A DNA stretch of 23,942 nt, taken from positions 1-23,942 of the IMG/VR virus record IMGVR_UViG_3300034198_025876. The stretch is one strand, 5' to 3'. Shown piece by piece: positions 16,079 through 21,567 of the stretch (positions are counted from its first letter, which is position 1; every line of letters begins with the position of its first letter). Source of the stretch: a virus. A program made the translations under genes and the position numbers. The notes under the pieces were generated by a model. It made no database searches. It worked only from the letters and a program-made list of their open reading frames with translations, and was not told the DNA's origin.

Positions 16079-17113
16079 ATGGGATTTCAAAGATTAGACC
16101 CTCAAGATATAATTGTAAGTATTGAATCAGCAACAGCAGCTGCTTGGAGTAATTCATTACCTACATTAACTACATTTTTTACATCTTCTGCTCAAGAAGG
16201 AAATACGACTGGTAATTATTATTTAGATGTTTATCAAACATCTTCTTCAGATACCTCAGCAGCCATTCAATTCTCAATAGCATATGCTGATTTAGATGGT
16301 AGTGGAAGTACTTTATATAATGCTTTAATAACTGGTTCATCCCCAACTAGAACTTTATACGGGCAGTATAGAAATTTAGTTTTAGGGAGTGAATATTCTA
16401 GTTTTGTATTTGGTAATGTTACAAGTTCTTATTTCCATGCTATATCAATTGAAAGAGCAAGATATAAAGAACATTTATTACCAGGAACTATGACCTTATT
16501 AATAAGTGGTTCATTAGGAACTATTTCTCTTACTGATGATAGTTATCTTGGTGTAACAAACTATGTTGATGCAGGAAGAGTATATAATCTGATATCAGGT
16601 TCTGCTGGAGTTAAAACTTCATCTACAACACTTTCACCCCTTGGATGGACGAAAGAAAGTGGTTCTTATGGATGGTTCTTACCTGATGTAGGATTAATTT
16701 TATTAAATGGCTTGGCTATGTCTGGAAGTACTTTTGCGGCTAATGGTTCCCCTAGTGTTCCTATTAATAGAAGTTTTAACTCAAACGGGTTAAATAATAG
16801 AAAAATGTTCCAAGCATTAAGTGGTAGTACTAGTAAGAGTTGGTTATTAAATAGTCAAGAAACATTATCATCTGATTATGCTTTTATAAGGGCAAGAAGT
16901 GGAGAATTTAATTATACTGAAAATCCAAGTTATATTTCTAGTAGTACAGGTGAAATAGTTTATTCTTCATTTATTAATAACCCAGTTACTTACGTTACTA
17001 CTATTGGATTATATAATAATAATAATGATTTACTAGCAGTAGCTAAATTATCAAGACCTTTACAAAAAGATTTTACCAAGGAACTTTTAGTGAGAGTGCG
17101 CCTAGATTTTTAA
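16079..17113 (+). CDS. Fibre-like tail protein A, 344 aa
   Basis: Likely tail-fibre or baseplate decoration protein, rich in Ser, Gly and Thr. The body is beta strands (YYLDVYQTSSS, FQRLDPQDIIVSIESATAAAW), with a middle motif ERARYKEHLLPGTMTLLISG and a strand YGWFLPDVGLILLNG. The C-terminus (about 282-344) reads NPSYISSSTGEIVYSSF, then TTIGLYNNNNDLLAVAKL, then RPLQKDFTKELLVRVRLDF. The same body plan and tail recur in the next gene, so the two are paralogs. The conserved C-terminus is probably the attachment or trimerisation part, while the bodies have diverged, as expected when receptor contacts change. No enzyme motif. Confidence 0.65.
   Translation: MGFQRLDPQDIIVSIESATAAAWSNSLPTLTTFFTSSAQEGNTTGNYYLDVYQTSSSDTSAAIQFSIAYADLDGSGSTLYNALITGSSPTRTLYGQYRNLVLGSEYSSFVFGNVTSSYFHAISIERARYKEHLLPGTMTLLISGSLGTISLTDDSYLGVTNYVDAGRVYNLISGSAGVKTSSTTLSPLGWTKESGSYGWFLPDVGLILLNGLAMSGSTFAANGSPSVPINRSFNSNGLNNRKMFQALSGSTSKSWLLNSQETLSSDYAFIRARSGEFNYTENPSYISSSTGEIVYSSFINNPVTYVTTIGLYNNNNDLLAVAKLSRPLQKDFTKELLVRVRLDF
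17001..17050 (+). repeat. 50-base direct repeat, copy 1
   Basis: Bases 17001-17050 recur at 17981-18030 with one mismatch in 50 (A versus G at the eighteenth base). Both copies encode the GLYN(N/D)NNDLLAVAKL segment of the fibre paralogs in the same frame. The rest of the two genes is far less similar. Confidence 0.9.
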
Positions 17114-17121
17114 TATAATAA

Positions 17122-18093
17122 ATGAGAGTATATAAACAATTCACAACAGATGAAGTTATATCACAACCCTTTATAGCCAATAAATTATTTAATATAACAG
17201 GAAGTGCAATAACTGGATCTAATATTGGAATCGATATATTCTCAGGTTTAAATCTCCCATCAACATTACTATTTTCTACTAGTTCTGATCCAACAACTGG
17301 ATTAATAGATACTAAATATAAAAGATTAGTATATGATAATATAAGAGAATTATATTATTCTAATAATGTAAACTATTATGCTGATTTGGCCCCTCCTAAC
17401 TTATATGATAACTACAATAATTCTATAATACAATCATATACAGGTTCAATCTCATCATCCTTCGGAAGGTTTTATAATTATCCTCAAACAGATTTATATT
17501 ACCCAAAGTATTTTCCAACATCTTCCCAAAATATAAATGATAGTGGAAGTATAACTGTAATTTCTATCCCATCTAAAATATTTGGCAATCATATAGTACC
17601 TAATACTTTTAGATTAAATTGTGGTGCTTATTCCATTATGGATGATGGTGAAGGAAATTTAGTAACATCACCATCAACGTATGGGGTTGGAACATATGGA
17701 TATAGTCTATATTTAAATGAAAATTCAGTAGGTAATATAATTTATCAACACGGAATAGCCATTATTACCCAAGGTCCATCATCAAGTTTAGCTGATAATT
17801 TAAATATAAATAATTTAAACATATCTTTTTCTTCATCAATTAATATTTACGAAAATAGATGGAATTGTACTTTAAAAGATAATGAATCTACTTTCTCCCA
17901 AAACCCATCAATAGTATCAAGTAGTAATGGGGAATTATACGGGTTTGCTACTAGTTCATATTTTAATCCTTATATAACAACTATTGGATTATATAATGAT
18001 AATAATGATTTACTAGCAGTAGCTAAATTAGCTAAACCATTACAAATTTCAAATGTCACAGATATGAATATCTATGTTAGTATAGATATGTAA
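17122..18093 (+). CDS. Fibre-like tail protein B, 323 aa (paralog of A)
   Basis: Second fibre-like protein, related over its full length to the gene at 16079. Equivalent parts are recognisable: ISIPSKIFGNHIVPNTFRL here against SIERARYKEHLLPGTMTLL there; VGNIIYQHGIAIITQG against YGWFLPDVGLILLNGL; and a C-terminal TTIGLYNDNNDLLAVAKL followed by KPLQ. The N-terminal half (VYKQFTTDEVISQPFIANKLFNITGS) is its own. It is rich in Tyr, Asn and Ser and probably forms a beta-structured fibre. The gap to gene A is 8 bases and to the GIY-YIG gene 7 bases. Likely partners: gene A's product and the 214-aa protein. Confidence 0.65.
   Translation: MRVYKQFTTDEVISQPFIANKLFNITGSAITGSNIGIDIFSGLNLPSTLLFSTSSDPTTGLIDTKYKRLVYDNIRELYYSNNVNYYADLAPPNLYDNYNNSIIQSYTGSISSSFGRFYNYPQTDLYYPKYFPTSSQNINDSGSITVISIPSKIFGNHIVPNTFRLNCGAYSIMDDGEGNLVTSPSTYGVGTYGYSLYLNENSVGNIIYQHGIAIITQGPSSSLADNLNINNLNISFSSSINIYENRWNCTLKDNESTFSQNPSIVSSSNGELYGFATSSYFNPYITTIGLYNDNNDLLAVAKLAKPLQISNVTDMNIYVSIDM
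17981..18030 (+). repeat. 50-base direct repeat, copy 2
   Basis: Second copy of the 17001-17050 repeat, 980 bases downstream, inside the C-terminal end of fibre-like gene B. Synonymous positions are also conserved, which suggests recent duplication or gene conversion rather than protein-level constraint alone. Confidence 0.9.
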
Positions 18094-18100
18094 TAAAAAT

Positions 18101-18544
18101 ATGAAAAACTGGTTATATAACGATAATAAAATATCTTCACTGGAAGATATGCCTTCAAATGTTTATGGATTTATATACATTACTACTTACCTTCCTAGTG
18201 GTAAAAAATATATAGGTAAAAAATCTATATACCATAATGTTAAACATAAACTTACTAAAAAACAATTAGCAGAACAAACCGGCAGAGGAAGAAAATCTAT
18301 ACATGAAACTATTCAAAAAGAATCGGATTGGAAAACATATTATGGTTCTGAAGAATTTATAAAACAAAAAATTAAAGAAAATAAACATGAAGAATTTACA
18401 CGTGAAATAATACAGTTTGTATTTAATAAAAAGTTACTTACATATTATGAATGTAAATATTTATTTATAAACGGTGTATTAGAATCTGAAGACTGGTTAA
18501 ATAGCAATATTTTAGGAAAGTTTTACAAAACAGATTTCAAATAG
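18101..18544 (+). CDS. GIY-YIG endonuclease-like protein, 147 aa
   Basis: Predicted DNA endonuclease of the GIY-YIG type, as in T4 Seg homing enzymes. The two halves of the motif are visible: G23-F24-I25-Y26 and, ten residues on, Y37-I38-G39 in YITTYLPSGKKYIGKKS. An E117 in TYYECKYL is a plausible catalytic glutamate. A basic middle (residues 40-70) would fit DNA contact, and WKTYYGSEEFI (77-87) is shared with many phage copies. The first motif is GFIY, not GIY, which many active members also show. It stands directly behind two duplicated fibre genes, where free-standing homing genes often settle. Whether it is active or homing is not shown by the sequence. Confidence 0.7.
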   Translation: MKNWLYNDNKISSLEDMPSNVYGFIYITTYLPSGKKYIGKKSIYHNVKHKLTKKQLAEQTGRGRKSIHETIQKESDWKTYYGSEEFIKQKIKENKHEEFTREIIQFVFNKKLLTYYECKYLFINGVLESEDWLNSNILGKFYKTDFK

Positions 18545-18564
18545 GTATTTTTTAATTTTTTTAC

Positions 18565-18574
18565 ATATTTATAA
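18565..18574 (+). promoter_or_regulatory. Late-promoter-like ATATTTATAA before 18587
   Basis: ATATTTATAA lies in the 42-base gap between the endonuclease stop and the ATG at 18587, ending 12 bases before the start, the same spacing class as at 8621, 15392 and 20626. T-rich DNA precedes it, as at 8621. Confidence 0.45.
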
Positions 18575-18586
18575 CAAATTAAACAA

Positions 18587-18853
18587 ATGAAAAAATCAGA
18601 ATTAAAACAAATTATTAAAGAAGAAATTTCTAAAGTACTTAGCGAACAATCCCCAAATTTTAAATCTATAAAAGATATAAGTAATTATCTTGTAAAAGGT
18701 GATTATGATGAATTGGATGGTTATGAAAAAAAAGAATTTTTAATTATTATGAAACATATTCAAAGTGATATATTAGATAAAGGAAAAGAATTAACACCAA
18801 CAAAATTAAATGCGCTCATAGTTAAATTAGAAGATAAATATGGTTGGTATTAA
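18587..18853 (+). CDS. Small protein with helical leader, 88 aa
   Basis: The N-terminus, MKKSELKQIIKEEISKVLSE, is an amphipathic Lys/Glu/Ile helix seen at the start of many small proteins in T4-like phages of aquatic bacteria and resembles the one at 5966. It ends in L18-S19-E20 before Q21, a partial match to the T4 prohead protease rule (the next residue should be Ala, Gly or Ser). The rest (IKDISNYLVKGDYDELDGYEKKEFLIIM) looks like a compact helical domain. It has its own promoter-like element upstream and a strong terminator downstream, so it may be made from a short transcript as well as by read-through. A virion or internal head protein is possible. Confidence 0.65.
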   Translation: MKKSELKQIIKEEISKVLSEQSPNFKSIKDISNYLVKGDYDELDGYEKKEFLIIMKHIQSDILDKGKELTPTKLNALIVKLEDKYGWY

Positions 18854-18878
18854 TACAAAATAAATAGTATTTTAAATT

Positions 18879-18903
18879 AAGCTTGGTTTCCCAAGCTTTT
18901 TTT
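18879..18903 (+). terminator. Intrinsic terminator
   Basis: A perfect 8-bp stem AAGCTTGG (18879-18886) with CCAAGCTT (18891-18898), a TTTC loop, and a run of seven T (18897-18903). It lies 25 bases after the stop of the 88-aa gene, in the only place where the tail/fibre block gives way to replication-type genes. It is the one clear terminator in the window and marks a transcript boundary on the plus strand. Confidence 0.88.
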
Positions 18904-18918
18904 ATTATATTATAATCA

Positions 18919-19854
18919 TTGGTAAATCAACTACTTATATCATTAGCTAATTCTGTTTTAGGAACGGGTAAATCTACAAGTAAAGGCAACTATGCTTATT
19001 ACTGTCCTTTTTGTTCTCATAAAAAAAGAAAATTAGAAATCAACTTTACTGAAAATAAAGAAGGGGAAAATAGATGGCAATGTTGGGTGTGCCTAAATAA
19101 GGGAAAAAAATTAATAAATTTATTTAAAAAATTAAATGTTTCCCCTGAAATTTTATCCGAAGTTAAATCTTTAACTAAAACTAATTTAACAATTAATGAT
19201 GCATCATTAGATTATAAAAAATTAGAATTACCTAAAGAATTTAAATCATTAATAGATCCCCCAATAAATAATATTATAGCAAAACATGCTATAAAATATA
19301 TAAAACAAAGAAACCTAACAAAAGATGATATCATTAAATATAATATAGGTTACTGTGAGGGTGGAGAATATAAAAACATGATAATTATTCCTTCTTATGA
19401 TGCTAATTGTAATTTAAATTATTTTGTTAGTAGATCCTTTAAAAAAGATGATTTTATTAAATACAGAAACCCAGATACATCTCGCGATATTATACCTTTT
19501 GAAATATTTATAAATTGGGATTTACCTATAATTTTATGTGAAGGTGTTTTTGATGCTTTTGCTATAAAGCGTAACGTAATTCCTTTATTAGGGAAAAATA
19601 TTCAAAATAAGTTAATGAAAAAATTAATCAGTTCTAATGTTAAAAAAATATACATAGCATTAGATAAAGATGCCCAAAAACAATCATTAAACATATGTGA
19701 ACAATTTATGAATGAAGATAAAGAAGTTTACTTAGTTGATTTAGATGATAAAGATCCCAGTGAAATGAGATTTGAAAACTTTACTAACTTAATTCAAACC
19801 GTTCAACCACTAACATTTTCAAATTTATTTGAAAAAAAACTAAAATTAATATGA
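18919..19854 (+). CDS. DNA primase, zinc ribbon plus Toprim
   Basis: Predicted primase that makes RNA primers for lagging-strand synthesis at the phage fork, 311 aa (T4 gp61 is 342 aa). A zinc ribbon is visible: C29-P-F-C32 and C55-W-V-C58. The Toprim domain follows: E208 in ILCEGVFDAFAIKR and the D249-K-D251 pair in IALDKDAQ, the acidic metal-binding set. The region between holds PPINNIIAKHAIKYIKQRNL...YNIGYCEGGEYKNMIIIP, as in phage primases. The start is unusual: there is no ATG before the zinc ribbon, an in-frame stop lies at 18913, and TTG at 18919 is the first usable codon. The stop overlaps the nuclease start (ATGA). It is the first gene after the terminator, so it probably starts a new transcript. 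Confidence 0.85.
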   Translation: MVNQLLISLANSVLGTGKSTSKGNYAYYCPFCSHKKRKLEINFTENKEGENRWQCWVCLNKGKKLINLFKKLNVSPEILSEVKSLTKTNLTINDASLDYKKLELPKEFKSLIDPPINNIIAKHAIKYIKQRNLTKDDIIKYNIGYCEGGEYKNMIIIPSYDANCNLNYFVSRSFKKDDFIKYRNPDTSRDIIPFEIFINWDLPIILCEGVFDAFAIKRNVIPLLGKNIQNKLMKKLISSNVKKIYIALDKDAQKQSLNICEQFMNEDKEVYLVDLDDKDPSEMRFENFTNLIQTVQPLTFSNLFEKKLKLI

Positions 19855-20651
19855 TCGAAAAAAATGTTTATGTTTATAAAAAAAGTGTACATCGTATACT
19901 AGATATAGACCCAACCTCTAAAAGAGTAAATATAATGGATAATCGTTTCTATAGTAGAAACAATGATTATTACCCATCAGTTACAAGTATCTTACAATTT
20001 ATGCCTAAAGGTAAATTCTTTGAGACATGGTTAAAAGATGTAGGACATAACTCAGATATTATAGCTAGAAAAGCAGCTGATGAAGGAACACAAGTCCATA
20101 ATGCTATTGAAAAATATTTATTAGGAGAAAAAATTCAATGGTTAGATGAAAATAATCATTCTAATTATTCTTTGGATGTTTGGAAATTAATTCTAAAATT
20201 CCATGACTTTTGGACAGCAGTTAAACCTGTTTTAATTGAAAGTGAAATACATTTATTTTCTGATAAATACAAATATGCTGGTACCTGTGATTTAGTAGTA
20301 GAAATAGATGGAGTAAGATGGTTATTAGATATTAAAACTTCAAATGCAATACATACAGCTATGGATTTACAATTAGCTGCATACGCTCAAGCATGGAATG
20401 AAACTTTTGAAGAAAAAATTGAAAAAACAGGTATTATTTGGTTAAAATCATCTAAACGTAAAGAAGGAAAATTACAAGGTAAAGGATGGGAAATATATAA
20501 ATCACCCCGTACATTTGAAGAAAATTTAAAATTATTTAATTTGATACATGATTTATTTAAATTAGAAAACCCTAACACAAGACCATCTCAAGAATCATTC
20601 CCTATTGAAATTCAGATAGACCACAATATTTATAATAAAACTGAAGAATGA
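19851..20651 (+). CDS. PD-(D/E)XK nuclease, RecB/Cas4-like
   Basis: Predicted exonuclease of the RecB-like PD-(D/E)XK family, 266 aa. Motifs in order: a T-S-I-L-Q-F segment near residues 45-50; EGTQVHNAIEKYL (78-90) with H83, the conserved N-terminal helix; E132 in ESEIHL; GTCDLVVE with D147; LLDIKTS with D160 and K162, the core metal-binding set; and QLAAYAQAW (174-182), the Q-x-x-x-Y motif of this family. It lacks the four-cysteine cluster of iron-sulphur Cas4 enzymes. The role is probably DNA end processing in recombination, repair or host DNA breakdown. It is coupled by ATGA both to the primase before it and the nucleotidyltransferase after it, so the three are one expression unit. Confidence 0.85.
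   Translation: MIEKNVYVYKKSVHRILDIDPTSKRVNIMDNRFYSRNNDYYPSVTSILQFMPKGKFFETWLKDVGHNSDIIARKAADEGTQVHNAIEKYLLGEKIQWLDENNHSNYSLDVWKLILKFHDFWTAVKPVLIESEIHLFSDKYKYAGTCDLVVEIDGVRWLLDIKTSNAIHTAMDLQLAAYAQAWNETFEEKIEKTGIIWLKSSKRKEGKLQGKGWEIYKSPRTFEENLKLFNLIHDLFKLENPNTRPSQESFPIEIQIDHNIYNKTEE
20626..20635 (+). promoter_or_regulatory. Late-promoter-like ATATTTATAA before 20648
   Basis: ATATTTATAA lies inside the end of the nuclease gene, 12 bases before the ATG at 20648, with the same spacing as the elements at 8621, 15392 and 18565. If real, it would let the two right-hand nucleotidyltransferase genes be switched on late, separately from the primase and nuclease. Being in coding DNA (codons for NIYNK), chance is a stronger alternative. 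Confidence 0.35.
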
Positions 20652-21562
20652 TAAAACTTATTAATTTATTACGTGAGACTCTTATCAAAGAAGGAGGAAA
20701 TGTATTTTCAAATACAGAATACAATGCTCAGGGTATATTATTAGCAAATATTGGTCCTACACTTAAAAAATTTGTTGAGGATTTAAGTAAAATTTTTCCT
20801 AATAAAAAATCAACTTTTTCATCATTAAATGATAAAAGTAATTGGTTAGGATCCACAGGTAAAAAACCTCAATCTGGAGATGTAGATATAGCATATTCTG
20901 CAGAACATTTTTTTAAAAATGGAAAAATAGATATTGATGGTTGGGGTGTTGATGAAAATGAATATAATACTTTATATGAGAAATTTAAAAAAACATCTCG
21001 TTCTGCTTCTGATGAACAAATTCAAATTAGAGCATTACTAGAATTAATAATAAATAAAATTAATACTACTGGTGGAGATATGTTTGCTAGCAATAAAGCC
21101 ACTAATGGTGGTACAATACATTTTTCCTACCCCCAATATACCTCATCAGGAGAAAAATTAGATTCAAGGACCCAATTAGATCTAGACTCAGGAGATATGG
21201 ATTGGTTAAAATTTAGATATAATTCTGAATTATCTAAAGAAGATCCACAAATTAAAGGTTTACATAGAGGACAATTAATGTTAGCTATGTTTGCGGCTTT
21301 AGGTTATACTTTTAAAAATGGTAAAGGATTTATTCGTAAAGAAACAGGCGAAATAATAGCTGATAAACCACAAGGTACTATAGAGTTTTTTAATAAAGAA
21401 TATAATCCAAAACAACCACTTACTTTAGAAATAATTAATAATTATAATAAATTAATGGAATATATTAAAAATAATCTTAAACTTGAAGATCAATCTAAAA
21501 TATTAGATATGTTTAAAGAAGCTTTAAGAAGAGCAGGGGCATATATACCTAATAATATTTAA
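20648..21562 (+). CDS. Pol-beta-type nucleotidyltransferase, possible virion enzyme
   Basis: Predicted nucleotidyltransferase of the DNA polymerase beta fold, 304 aa. The active-site pattern is clear: G68-S69 in WLGSTGKKP, D78 and D80 in SGDVDIAY, and a third carboxylate in QLDLDSGDMDW (D178 or D180). Such enzymes add nucleotides to RNA, proteins or small molecules; the target cannot be told. The start MIKLINLLRETLIKEGG is an amphipathic helix ending in I13-K14-E15|G16, which fits the rule for T4 prohead protease cleavage and looks like a capsid-targeting leader. The enzyme may therefore ride inside the head and be injected. A block YKNGKGFIRKETGEI-like near residues 225-245 is unusual for the family. 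ATGA-coupled to the nuclease; the next gene is five bases away and begins with a related domain. Confidence 0.65.
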   Translation: MIKLINLLRETLIKEGGNVFSNTEYNAQGILLANIGPTLKKFVEDLSKIFPNKKSTFSSLNDKSNWLGSTGKKPQSGDVDIAYSAEHFFKNGKIDIDGWGVDENEYNTLYEKFKKTSRSASDEQIQIRALLELIINKINTTGGDMFASNKATNGGTIHFSYPQYTSSGEKLDSRTQLDLDSGDMDWLKFRYNSELSKEDPQIKGLHRGQLMLAMFAALGYTFKNGKGFIRKETGEIIADKPQGTIEFFNKEYNPKQPLTLEIINNYNKLMEYIKNNLKLEDQSKILDMFKEALRRAGAYIPNNI

Positions 21563-21567
21563 TCAAC

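Noticed and set aside
19851-20651. Cas4 of a CRISPR system
   Set aside because: There is no four-cysteine iron-sulphur cluster and no cas genes or repeats nearby; a general RecB-like phage nuclease fits better.
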